47,420 nt of DNA from DAOTWA01 sp034435955 (GCA_034435955.1 DAOTWA010000065.1:1-47420), one strand, 5' to 3'. Positions 1 through 7,650 are shown, counted from the first letter of the stretch. Notes: generated by a model from the letters alone, not told the origin. Made by a program: numbers and translations.

Positions 1-1081
1 TGATGGTGATGAAATAAGCCATATCCCCATCATCTACCAAATCATTGACGCCGGTTATTGTGACCGTCTGCGGTGCCGACCAGTTGGTATCGTTGAAGAC
101 GACATATCCTTTATCCAACCCACCCTCGTAAATGTTGCTGGATTTGAACCCAAGCGTCACAGGGGCATAAGGGGCAGTGTTGAGGGCAATGGTGAACGTG
201 GTCTTGCCGCCCTTTTCCGTAGTGAATAGCCCATCCAACTGGTCGGAGGTAGGGGTGACGGTGACGCCGGCGGTGTCGTCGTCCAGGTTGGTCAGGCTGA
301 CCTGCTGGGAGCCCAGGGCGTCGTAGATCGGGTCTTCGCTGGATGGCGTGAGGGTCACGGCATAGGCGATGTCGCCGTCGTCCACAGCGTCATTCTGACC
401 GGCGACGGTGAAATGCTGAACCGCCGACCAGTTAGACGGGCTGAAAGTAAGCGACGCTGGAGAAACGGCGCCCTCATCGGGGTTGCTGCTGGAGGCAGTG
501 ATGATCACATCCGAAAGGGGCTGTGAGGTGAGCTGAACGTTGATGGTCACCGATTCGCCCGCCTCGGTCGTTTGATTCCCTGAAGGGGCGAGGGAAATAC
601 CGGCGGTGTCGTCGTCCAGGTTGGTCAGGTTGACCTGCTGGGGGTTCAGGGCGTTGTAATTCGGGTCTTCGCTGGATGGCGTGAGGGTCACGGCATAGGC
701 GATGTCGCCGTCGTCCACAGCGTCATCCACACCAGTAATGGTTACAGTTTGAGGTTGGTCCCAGTTTGTGGTCGAGAAGGTCAGCGTAGCCTGATCAACG
801 GTACCCTCACTTTCATCCGAGCTGGAGAGGGCGATGGTGACATCGGCGGCTGGCTGCGTGGTGAGCACAACGGTGAACGTGGCCGTGCCGCCGGCCTCGC
901 TGGTGACCAGACCGGCGGTCGGTGTGACCAGAATGCCGGGGGTTTCCTGCTGATTGTCATCGGGATGCAACCGCGCTCCGCTGACGGTGGAAGGCACTGC
1001 CAGGAAAGACACAACCACCATAACGGTCATCAATTGGTGGGCGAATTGGGTTGACCGCCGCCGGGGAGCCATCATCCGCAT
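1..1081 (-). CDS. Secreted tandem-repeat (Calx-beta-like) protein, C-terminus off the window
   Basis: About 360 codons are visible; the reading frame is open to the left edge, so the C-terminus is missing. The ATG at 1081 follows an AGAGG ribosome site 6 bases upstream. The N-terminus is basic (MRMMAPRRR) and then hydrophobic (residues about 18-35), which looks like a Sec signal peptide. The rest is a string of about 111-residue units, each containing GGxATFTVxL-, LTFSxxNWxxPQTVTITGVDD- and DGDIAYAVTLTPSSED-like stretches and ending in TNLDDDTAG. These resemble acidic Calx-beta-type beta-sandwich repeats of surface or extracellular proteins, often calcium-binding. Three units are visible. A role in adhesion or the cell surface is inferred; no enzyme motif is seen. 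Confidence 0.75.
   Translation of the reverse strand, partial: MRMMAPRRRSTQFAHQLMTVMVVVSFLAVPSTVSGARLHPDDNQQETPGILVTPTAGLVTSEAGGTATFTVVLTTQPAADVTIALSSSDESEGTVDQATLTFSTTNWDQPQTVTITGVDDAVDDGDIAYAVTLTPSSEDPNYNALNPQQVNLTNLDDDTAGISLAPSGNQTTEAGESVTINVQLTSQPLSDVIITASSSNPDEGAVSPASLTFSPSNWSAVQHFTVAGQNDAVDDGDIAYAVTLTPSSEDPIYDALGSQQVSLTNLDDDTAGVTVTPTSDQLDGLFTTEKGGKTTFTIALNTAPYAPVTLGFKSSNIYEGGLDKGYVVFNDTNWSAPQTVTITGVNDLVDDGDMAYFITI
268..726 (-). repeat. Near-identical 126-bp intragenic repeat pair, offset 333 bp
   Basis: Bases 268-393 and 601-726 match at all but about 7 of 126 positions, and the last roughly 66 bases are identical. The 333-bp offset equals 111 codons, one protein repeat unit. The identity extends to synonymous positions, so it reflects recent duplication or gene conversion rather than only protein-level selection. 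Confidence 0.85.
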
Positions 1082-1153
1082 GGTTTTTTCCTCTTTTAAC
1101 CCTCCCAGGATGGGAGGTTGTTGGCAGGTTCAGGGCGGGATCCTGCGGCTGAT

Positions 1154-1199
1154 GATCTGTCTTTTCGGCGACGATGGCTGCTGGCTGTCGCCACAGACC
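1154..1199 (-). promoter_or_regulatory. Structured 5' leader of the repeat-protein gene
   Basis: In the 208 bases upstream of the repeat-protein start, the minus-strand RNA can form two coaxial stems: GGTCTGT (1199-1193) with ACAGATC (1160-1154), and inside it GGCGAC (1192-1187) with GTCGCC (1172-1167). A one-sided GAAAAG bulge (1166-1161) separates them. A separate 7-bp stem with a 3-base loop, CCTCCCA/TGGGAGG (1101-1117), sits just upstream of the ribosome site. The arrangement resembles a regulatory leader, but I do not recognise a known riboswitch class. Confidence 0.4.
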
Positions 1200-1289
1200 C
1201 CTGTGTCCCCCGATTGGCTGTTTGTCTCAAATCCAATGTGTTTACGGAAATTGATTCGTTATTATTATAACCTTAACCGTAATTATGCG

Positions 1290-2021
1290 TTATCGTTTCT
1301 GGCCGGCATAGCGCCCCCATAGATCGTTCAGGCATTGCTCCAGGCGGCTGCCCAAAGCTGCCCCCTGGGCGGTGGTGACGTCGTCCTCGTTTTCGAAGAC
1401 GGCATAAGGCACCTGGTATCCCTGGATGGGAATAAAGCCGGGGTTCGCCGAGGCGAGGGCGTCCCAATCCGTCTCCCGGTAGAGGAAATCGATCTTCTCG
1501 TCCGAAAGGCTGTGTTCCAGGATGGAATCAGGCCGTTCGGGATTGAAGCGCCGCCGGTTCTTGCGCAGCGATTCGGAGAAGGACACGTTGACGTACAGAA
1601 TGGCGGCGCGGGATGCGATTTCGGCCGAGAGGTGTGCAAAGGCGCGGGTGTAGCCGCCGTGCTGGCTGCCGCGGGAGAACTCGATCAAAGCGGTGGGGCT
1701 TAGGCGAAGGTTCTTATTGTCTCGCCGGAATTTATGGTACTTCAAATTGATTTTATGGATAAGTACATCCCATAGATAATCGGCGATGAACATGCCCTGT
1801 GGGTCGGTGTGAAGGCGGGGATGGCCCAGACTGGCGAGGATGTCGTCCTCTTCGAACCAGTCCCACAGCATGGGAAAATCGTCAATCACCACGAAATCGG
1901 CGATGTGAAAACGCCGCCGGCGGCTTTCCCGATCGCAAGTTTCGAGATAGTGGATGATTTCGGACTTGCCGGCCGCCGGCCTCGCCAGAAAAAGCAGGGT
2001 GTCGAACGTGTCATTGGTCAT
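1290..2021 (-). CDS. Hypothetical protein with a Walker A-like N-terminus
   Basis: A 243-residue soluble protein. Near the N-terminus, LLFLARPAAGKSEIIHYL resembles a P-loop (GxxxxGK[ST] with the first Gly replaced by Ala), preceded by hydrophobic residues as in beta-1 of P-loop NTPases. HIADFVVIDDFPML further on could be a Walker B-like strand with two Asp. The family is not recognised; a kinase or ATPase of the P-loop class is the best guess. The start at 2021 is the first ATG of the frame. It is co-directional with the SufR-like regulator upstream, but a hairpin and 108 bases separate them, so operon membership is uncertain. Confidence 0.65.
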   Translation of the reverse strand: MTNDTFDTLLFLARPAAGKSEIIHYLETCDRESRRRRFHIADFVVIDDFPMLWDWFEEDDILASLGHPRLHTDPQGMFIADYLWDVLIHKINLKYHKFRRDNKNLRLSPTALIEFSRGSQHGGYTRAFAHLSAEIASRAAILYVNVSFSESLRKNRRRFNPERPDSILEHSLSDEKIDFLYRETDWDALASANPGFIPIQGYQVPYAVFENEDDVTTAQGAALGSRLEQCLNDLWGRYAGQKR

Positions 2022-2046
2022 GGTTTTGATTATTTTGCAGGATGGC

Positions 2047-2076
2047 CCGTGAACGAGCCTTCCTGTTCGTTCACGG
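2047..2076. repeat. Perfect 10-bp inverted repeat between two minus-strand genes
   Basis: CCGTGAACGA (2047-2056) and TCGTTCACGG (2067-2076) are exact complements around a 10-base loop. The hairpin lies between the SufR-like gene and the P-loop-like gene. No T-run follows it on either strand, so it is either an intercistronic RNA hairpin or an operator-like palindrome. Confidence 0.6.
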
Positions 2077-2129
2077 TATAAGCCGTGCCGGGGCGATTCC
2101 GACCTTGTGGAATTGTACTCCGCATTGCT

Positions 2130-2738
2130 CTAGATATGGATCAAAAACAGGCAATAAGGCGCGCGGCCTCTTTGATCCCCCAGGCGGGAGGCTAGACTGA
2201 CCGGTCTACCGATCAGATGTTCCAGCAGAGCTGCGTCCATGCGGCACAGCTCGGGATGATCCGCCACGATGGCAGCGTACGGGCAGTTATAAAAGAGGAC
2301 GTGCGGCGCGTCGGAATGCGCCTCCCAGCGGGCCTTATAGTTCAGATCATTCAAGCGCTGAACTGCCTCGCCAAGTACGCGGGTCAAAGGAATGCCGGTA
2401 ACTGGCGCAGCGGGGGCAATGCGCCGCGCCAAAGCCTTGAACAGCGCATCCTTCTCGGTTTCCTTTTTAGCGTGGAACAGCTCCGCCATGGCTGCGCGCG
2501 CCAGCCCCTCGATGTTGTTTGCCCTGGCCGCCCCGCTCAGGCTATAAAGCTGGGTTGGCCGCCCGCGGCGGGTTCCCAGGCGCTGTCCAGCGACGATGAC
2601 ACGACCCTGGGCCTGCAGAGCGGACAGGTGATGGCGCACGTTGGCGGCCGTCATCGTCAAGGCGCGGGCGATCTCGGCCACGGAGGCGGCCGGATGGGCC
2701 TCGAGGAAGATGAGAATGCGCTGCTGGGTGGTCGGCAT
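2130..2738 (-). CDS. SufR-like winged-helix regulator with C-terminal cysteines
   Basis: A 202-residue predicted DNA-binding regulator of the COG2345/SufR kind. Residues 1-70 form a winged helix (QQRILIFLEAHPAASVAEIARAL, then the recognition region MTAANVRHHLSALQAQGRV and the wing RRGRPTQLYSL). The C-terminal half carries C152 (NCPY), C165 (HPELC) and C196 (APYCLF), the pattern by which SufR-type proteins bind an Fe-S cluster. It is divergent from nuoB, so it may control the Fe-S-rich nuo cluster in response to Fe-S or redox status; this is inferred. A TATAAT box lies 6 bases before the ATG, implying a leaderless mRNA. Confidence 0.8.
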   Translation of the reverse strand: MPTTQQRILIFLEAHPAASVAEIARALTMTAANVRHHLSALQAQGRVIVAGQRLGTRRGRPTQLYSLSGAARANNIEGLARAAMAELFHAKKETEKDALFKALARRIAPAAPVTGIPLTRVLGEAVQRLNDLNYKARWEAHSDAPHVLFYNCPYAAIVADHPELCRMDAALLEHLIGRPVSLASRLGDQRGRAPYCLFLIHI

Positions 2739-2744
2739 ATAGCC

Positions 2745-2750
2745 ATTATA
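2745..2750 (-). promoter_or_regulatory. -10 box giving a probably leaderless regulator mRNA
   Basis: A perfect TATAAT on the minus strand ends 6 bases before the regulator's ATG (2738), so transcription should begin at or next to the start codon. No ribosome site fits in between. The -35 region (TTTACT with an 18-base spacer) is weak. Confidence 0.5.
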
Positions 2751-2796
2751 CAGGTGCGGGGTGATTTAAGTAAATAAATTTTGTTTTTAATCTCAC

Positions 2797-2824
2797 TTGA
2801 CAGTCATTTTTGGGATGTTACAAT
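2797..2824 (+). promoter_or_regulatory. Sigma70-type promoter of nuoB
   Basis: TTGACA (2797-2802), 16-base spacer, TACAAT (2819-2824). It lies in the divergent intergenic region and points toward nuoB, leaving a 5' leader of about 135 bases. The same box sequences and spacer occur before the acyl carrier protein gene at 24795. Confidence 0.75.
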
Positions 2825-2966
2825 AGGGCAAGCCGGCCAGTCGAAAGGAAATTTACTGCCTGGGTGCCGCAACAACCGTTTCGCGCGCCGGTTTCATTTT
2901 TTGACTGGTGGAATCGATCCTTTGATGGGAACCGTCGTGATTTTGAGAAAGGGAAGGGAATGAGGA

Positions 2967-3662
2967 ATGAGTGATGATGAGCTGAACTCTCCAGAGCACC
3001 CCATACCTGCTGACCTGCAGCGCAACGTGACCATCACCACGCTGGACAGGATTTACAACTGGAGCCGGCGGTCTTCGCTGTGGCCGATGATGTTCGGCCT
3101 GGCCTGCTGCGCCTTCGAAATGATCTGCACGGCAGCCAGCCGCTTCGACTTCTCGCGTTTCGGTATGGAGGTCATGCGTCCCAGTCCGCGGCAGGCGGAC
3201 GTGATGATCGTCGCTGGCACGGTGACCAAGAAGATGGTGCCCCAAATCGTGCGTCTGTACAATCAAATGCCCGAGCCGAAGTACGTGGTGGCCATGGGAG
3301 CCTGCGCATCCGGCGGCGGACCCTTCAAAGAGGGCTACAGTGTGGTTTCCGGGATCGATCAATTCTTGCCGGTGGATGTATACATACCCGGTTGCCCACC
3401 CACGCCGCAAGCGCTGTTGAATGGGCTGATCGCGCTGCAGAAGAAGATCGACGGCGAGTCGCTCAAAACCGTGCGCTGGTACCGCAAAGAGCCGATCGAA
3501 CCTGTGCCGGTGCCGATCCTCGGCCCGGATCTGATTGATCCGCGCCAGATAGCGGACATTAAAGAATACAATCGCAAGCGGGCCGAAGAGAAGGCCAAGG
3601 CGGCCCTGGCGGCAGGGGAAGAAACGACCGAACCCCAAGCGGAGGTAAAGGGGACAGCATGA
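2967..3662 (+). CDS. nuoB: NADH-quinone oxidoreductase subunit B (NuoB-like)
   Basis: A 231-residue complex I-type subunit carrying the terminal N2 [4Fe-4S] cluster that reduces quinone. The four ligands are visible: the adjacent pair C47-C48 (GLACCAFEM), C113 (MGACASGGG) and C143 (IPGCPPTPQ). The protein continues past the usual end in a charged tail (about residues 175-231). A purine-rich GGGAAGGGA region precedes the ATG. The stop overlaps the nuoCD start in ATGA. Unusually, there is no nuoA upstream; the cluster begins with nuoB behind its own promoter, opposite a SufR-like regulator. Confidence 0.95.
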   Translation: MSDDELNSPEHPIPADLQRNVTITTLDRIYNWSRRSSLWPMMFGLACCAFEMICTAASRFDFSRFGMEVMRPSPRQADVMIVAGTVTKKMVPQIVRLYNQMPEPKYVVAMGACASGGGPFKEGYSVVSGIDQFLPVDVYIPGCPPTPQALLNGLIALQKKIDGESLKTVRWYRKEPIEPVPVPILGPDLIDPRQIADIKEYNRKRAEEKAKAALAAGEETTEPQAEVKGTA

Positions 3663-5398
3663 GCGAGCAAATTGCTGAAAAGGTAACACCGGACCTGGCG
3701 GCGCGGTTTCCGGGCGACGTGATGCCAGACCAGCGGCCTGGTTACCAAGGCTATCTGGTCAACCCGGAAAAGCTGGTTGAGTTCGCCACCGCCTTGCGAG
3801 ACGAATTCGGCTACGATTACCTGTCGTCGGTCACCGGGGTGGATTATCTGCCCGAAGGAAAGATGGAAGTGGTCTACCATGCCTACCGGACCACGGGCGG
3901 AGCGGCTCTGATCTTCAAAGTGCAGGTGCCGCGGGAAAATGCGGAAGTGCCGTCCCTGGTGCCTGTCTATCGCGGGGCCGAATTTCAGGAACGGGAGGCC
4001 TGGGACCTGCTGGGCATCCGCTTCAGCGGCCACCCTGATCTGCGGCGCATCCTGTTGTGGGAGGGGTTCGCCGGGCATCCTTTGCGCAAAGATTACCACG
4101 AGCCGTATTTCGAGGAGGAGTTCAAACCCTTCAAGAGCCGCTGGCCGGAAGGGAAGGTGCGGCGAAGCGAGGATTTGAATCCATTCCACGCCAACGTCCA
4201 ATACCCAGAAGATTTCGATCCCGACCAATATGTGCCTCAGGGCGATGAAGCCATTTACAAATCGCTGGAGAGCATCCCCAGTCGGGACGGGGATATGAAA
4301 GTTGATCGTCTGATCGTCAACCTGGGGCCGCAGCATCCTTCCACTCACGGCGTATTCCGTATGATCGCCGCTCTGGAGGGCGAAACCATCGTGGATCTTA
4401 AGCCGGTGATGGGTTACCTTCACCGCAATCACGAGAAGATCGCCGAGCGCAACACCTTCCTGCAGATCATGCCCTTCACCGACCGTCTGGATTACATCAC
4501 CTCGATGAGCAACAATTTCGGCTACGCCCTGGCGGTCGAAAAGTTGATGGGAGTTCGGCCGCCGGAGCGGGCCGAGTACATCCGCGTGATGATGGCCGAG
4601 CTGACCAGGATCGCCAGCCATGTGGTATCCATCGGCTTCCTGCTCAACGACCTGGGGGCGTTCTTCACGCCGATGATTTATGCGCTCGAAGAGCGCGAGT
4701 TGATCCTGGACATCTTCGAGGCTGTCTCTGGTTCGCGCATGATGTGCAATTATTTCCGCTTCGGCGGTGTGGCCCGGGATCTGCCGGAAGGCATCCTGGA
4801 CAAGGTCAAAGATTTGGTGCTTGAGCGCCTGCCGCGCAAAATCGATGAGCTGGACACGTATCTGACCCAAAACGAGATCGTCAAGGTGCGCACCCAGGGC
4901 GTGGGAGTGCTGACCGCCGAGGAGGCGATCTCCTACTCGGCCGCCGGCCCAATACTGCGCGCCGCGGGCGTCCCTTACGATGTGCGCCGGGCGGACCCTT
5001 ACTCGATCTACGACCGCTTCGATTTCGACGTGGCGGTGCGCTACAACGGGGACGTATATGACCGCTATCTCGTGCGTCTGGAGGAGATTCGCCAAAGCCT
5101 GCGCATCCTGGCTCAGGTGGTGCGGGACATCCCCGAAGGTCCAGTAATGGCCAGCAAGCCGCAATACCAGGTGCGGGTGCCGGCGGGTGAATCGTACGGG
5201 CGCGTGGAAGGTCCGAAAGGGGAGCTGGGCTATTATGTCATTTCCACCGGCAAGCCCAACCCCTGGCGCTATCACGTACGCGCTCCGTCCTTTATTAATC
5301 TGACCTCGCTGGCGAAGATGTGCAAGGGTAATAAGGTCGCCGATGCAGTGGTCATTTTGGGCTCGGTGGACATTGTGCTGGGCGAAGTGGATCGTTGA
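3659..5398 (+). CDS. nuoCD: NADH-quinone oxidoreductase fused subunits C/D (NuoCD-like)
   Basis: 579 residues, a natural fusion of the 30-kDa NuoC domain (about 1-190, with the family stretch HPDLRRILLWEGFAGHPLRKDY) and the 49-kDa NuoD domain (about 215-579, starting NLGPQHPSTHGVFRM). NuoD forms the quinone pocket together with NuoB. The typical NuoD C-terminus SVDIVLGEVDR is present, so the protein is complete. It overlaps nuoB by 4 bases, and the next gene starts about 20 bases after its stop, so these are one transcript. The linker at about 190-215 is short and charged. Confidence 0.95.
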   Translation: MSEQIAEKVTPDLAARFPGDVMPDQRPGYQGYLVNPEKLVEFATALRDEFGYDYLSSVTGVDYLPEGKMEVVYHAYRTTGGAALIFKVQVPRENAEVPSLVPVYRGAEFQEREAWDLLGIRFSGHPDLRRILLWEGFAGHPLRKDYHEPYFEEEFKPFKSRWPEGKVRRSEDLNPFHANVQYPEDFDPDQYVPQGDEAIYKSLESIPSRDGDMKVDRLIVNLGPQHPSTHGVFRMIAALEGETIVDLKPVMGYLHRNHEKIAERNTFLQIMPFTDRLDYITSMSNNFGYALAVEKLMGVRPPERAEYIRVMMAELTRIASHVVSIGFLLNDLGAFFTPMIYALEERELILDIFEAVSGSRMMCNYFRFGGVARDLPEGILDKVKDLVLERLPRKIDELDTYLTQNEIVKVRTQGVGVLTAEEAISYSAAGPILRAAGVPYDVRRADPYSIYDRFDFDVAVRYNGDVYDRYLVRLEEIRQSLRILAQVVRDIPEGPVMASKPQYQVRVPAGESYGRVEGPKGELGYYVISTGKPNPWRYHVRAPSFINLTSLAKMCKGNKVADAVVILGSVDIVLGEVDR

Positions 5399-5418
5399 GG
5401 GGTGGAAGAGAGGAAATG

Positions 5419-6030
5419 ATGACAGGATGGGGTATCATCAAGGGCTTGGGGGTCACGTTCAAGCATTTCTTCGAAACGTACCTGGAAGATATACGCTGGT
5501 GGGGAAAGCGCTATTACACACCGGAAGGGATCAAACTGCGCACCGATGCGCGCGCGCGGGGAATCTTCACCGTCCAGTATCCAGAGGAAAAGCTGCCGGT
5601 GCCGGAGGAGTTCCGCTACCTCCCTTTTCTGGTGTACGATATTGGAGAAGATGGCAGGCGCATCGATCGCTGTACTTCGTGCGGCATCTGCGCCAAAGTA
5701 TGCCCGCCGCAGTGCATATGGATTGTACGCAGCAATGATCCGGTCACGGGCAAGCCGATCCCCGAGCCGACCGAATTTTACATCGATGTGGACATTTGCA
5801 TGAACTGCGGCCTGTGCGCAGAATATTGCCCTTTCGATGCGATCAAGATGGATCACGATTACGAGATCGCCTCTTACAACCGAAAGGCAGAGCACATCTA
5901 CAACAAGGAGAAGTTGTCCAAGCCGGCTTCCTACTATGCTTCGATCCGGCCGACCAATTTTGCGATGGAGGAGGCCGCCAGGCTGGAAAAGGCTGCCAGG
6001 GTGCAGACGCGTCGCGCGGGAGAGAATTGA
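5419..6030 (+). CDS. nuoI: NADH-quinone oxidoreductase subunit I (NuoI-like)
   Basis: A 203-residue 2x[4Fe-4S] ferredoxin subunit that passes electrons to the NuoB N2 cluster. Both motifs are intact: CTSCGICAKVCP followed by PQC, and CMNCGLCAEYCP. The N-terminal amphipathic stretch ITKG/LGVTFKHFFETYL-like region is typical of NuoI membrane association. The ATG at 5419 has AGAGG 5 bases upstream. An ATG directly before it (5416) and a TTG at 5395 are possible but fit the ribosome site less well. It is the last recognisable complex I gene; nuoA, nuoH, nuoJ-N and the NADH module nuoEFG are not in the window. Confidence 0.93.
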   Translation: MTGWGIIKGLGVTFKHFFETYLEDIRWWGKRYYTPEGIKLRTDARARGIFTVQYPEEKLPVPEEFRYLPFLVYDIGEDGRRIDRCTSCGICAKVCPPQCIWIVRSNDPVTGKPIPEPTEFYIDVDICMNCGLCAEYCPFDAIKMDHDYEIASYNRKAEHIYNKEKLSKPASYYASIRPTNFAMEEAARLEKAARVQTRRAGEN

Positions 6031-6090
6031 GAGGCGAGCTTGTAATGATTAGCGGCTTTATCTTGTGGTGAGGGTGGTCGAGGCGTGAGC

Positions 6091-6447
6091 ATGTACAATG
6101 CCGATACCGAGCTGCTGTTCCCTTCGCGGGTGATTCCTGCGCTGCGCGGTTTGCGCGGGGAAGCCTGGAAGGACTTAGTCGACCGGGTGGGTGCACGCAG
6201 GCAGGATGACCCCGAACATCTGGCGTTCGTCCTGCTGATGATCCGCCTGTCGGGCTGCACCTCCTGCAACGCCGATTCCTTCCGCGCCATGCGCGGCTGC
6301 ACCGCCTGCGCCCGTCAGACCGTGCGGCGCTTCCGCGGCAAGGACACGGACCTGATTGGGCAGTATAATGAGGCCCTGGCCGAGGTGCAGCGTTATTTGC
6401 AGAGAGACGAGAAAGAAACGATGACCGCGGGCTATGAAAGCACCTGA
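6091..6447 (+). CDS. Small double-CxxC protein linked to the nuo cluster
   Basis: 118 residues, unrecognised. Its core is SGCTSCNADSFRAMRGCTAC, giving two CxxC pairs (C56/C59 and C70/C73) spaced by 10 residues. This is a plausible Zn2+ or Fe-S site. A basic patch follows (ARQTVRRFRG). There is no signal peptide or membrane segment. The ATG at 6091 has GAGG 7 bases upstream; a GTG two codons earlier (6085) is too close to it. Lying between nuoI and an Mrp-type Fe-S carrier gene, it may help assemble or couple the nuo module; this is inference from position and cysteines only. Confidence 0.7.
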   Translation: MYNADTELLFPSRVIPALRGLRGEAWKDLVDRVGARRQDDPEHLAFVLLMIRLSGCTSCNADSFRAMRGCTACARQTVRRFRGKDTDLIGQYNEALAEVQRYLQRDEKETMTAGYEST

Positions 6448-6547
6448 CCTGCAACGGACCATACCGCGGCGGCCGGCATCGAAAACTGAGCGCTCCTTTT
6501 TTAATGCTGAACGGCTGGGATTATTGTAATCAAGAGAGGGCTATCGT

Positions 6548-7627
6548 ATGAGCGACAATGGCTTGAGCCAGGAACAAATCCTGGCTGCATTAAGTAAGGT
6601 GCAAGAACCTGAACTACACCGCGACCTGGTTTCATTAAATATGATTCAGGATGTGGTGATTAACGGTGATGAAGTCAGCTTTAGGATCGTTCTGACCACA
6701 CCGGCCTGCCCGCTGGTGAGCCGGATCGAAAAAGAGGCGCGTGAGGCGGTATTGGCTCTGGGGGCCCACATAGTCAACATCAAGATGGACTCCAATGTGC
6801 CGAGCGATGGGCGACCGCGCGGGCTGCTCAGCGTGCCGGTGCGCAATGCCATCGCAATCGCCTCGGGCAAAGGCGGTGTGGGTAAGACCACCGTGGCCGT
6901 CAACCTGGCAGCAGCGCTGGCGCAAAGCGGCGCGCGCGTGGGCCTGCTGGATGCGGATATTTATGGGCCGAACGTTCCGACCATGATGGGCGTGGATCAT
7001 GTGCCGCCGCCGGAGGATGGCAAGCTGGTGCCGGCCGAGCGCTACGGCGTGAAGGTCATGTCGATCGGCTTCTTGGTGCAGCCCGGTCAGCCGTTAATCT
7101 GGCGCGGACCGATGCTTCACTCAGCCATCCGCCAGTTTCTCAGCGATGTGAATTGGGGTGAACTGGATTACCTGATCGTTGATCTACCGCCGGGCACCGG
7201 CGATGCCCAGCTCAGTCTGGCCCAGTCCATTTCGCTGAGCGGCGGTCTGATCGTCACGCTGCCGCAGAAAGTATCCCAAGAGGATGCCCGGCGCGGCCTG
7301 GAAATGTTCCGCCAGCTCAACGTACCCATCATCGGCGTGGTGGAAAACATGAGTTACCTTGAGCTTCCGGATGGCAGGCGCATGGACGTGTTTGGATCGG
7401 GCGGCGGGGTGGAGCTGGCAAAGAAAGCCGGCGTGGATTTTCTCGGCGCCATTCCAATGGATGCGGCCGTGCGGATAAGCAGCGATAACGGCGAGCCGAT
7501 CGTGATCACCAACCCCGATTCGAGCAGCGGTCGCGCTTTGAAAACCCTGGCGGGGATCGTTGCGGCGCGCATCAGCGTGATGGCTTACACGCAATCCGGC
7601 GGCGTCAAGATCAAAATGGTCGGCTGA
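6548..7627 (+). CDS. mrp: Mrp/ApbC-type P-loop ATPase with N-terminal MIP18 domain
   Basis: 359 residues. An N-terminal MIP18/DUF59 domain (about 1-95, with the conserved TTPACPL Cys54) is followed by a ParA/MinD-like ATPase with deviant Walker A SGKGGVGKTT and LDADIYGPN. Family members carry Fe-S clusters to target proteins; the mitochondrial homologue Ind1/NUBPL serves complex I. The position after nuoI fits such a role. Oddly, the CxxC usually found after VVENMSY is absent (VVENMSYLELPDGRRMDVFG), and Cys54 is the only cysteine in the protein. GAGAGGG precedes the ATG. Confidence 0.92.
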   Translation: MSDNGLSQEQILAALSKVQEPELHRDLVSLNMIQDVVINGDEVSFRIVLTTPACPLVSRIEKEAREAVLALGAHIVNIKMDSNVPSDGRPRGLLSVPVRNAIAIASGKGGVGKTTVAVNLAAALAQSGARVGLLDADIYGPNVPTMMGVDHVPPPEDGKLVPAERYGVKVMSIGFLVQPGQPLIWRGPMLHSAIRQFLSDVNWGELDYLIVDLPPGTGDAQLSLAQSISLSGGLIVTLPQKVSQEDARRGLEMFRQLNVPIIGVVENMSYLELPDGRRMDVFGSGGGVELAKKAGVDFLGAIPMDAAVRISSDNGEPIVITNPDSSSGRALKTLAGIVAARISVMAYTQSGGVKIKMVG

Positions 7628-7650
7628 CCCCCAGTGATATAATGAATTTT

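Noticed and set aside
2781..2963. A 60-codon frame upstream of nuoB
   Set aside because: Its start lies upstream of the nuoB -35 box, so the predicted mRNA would not contain it.
3359..5275. A 638-codon open frame antisense to nuoB and nuoCD
   Set aside because: It is a shadow of high-GC coding sequence on the other strand, rich in His/Arg/Gln, with no recognisable domain.
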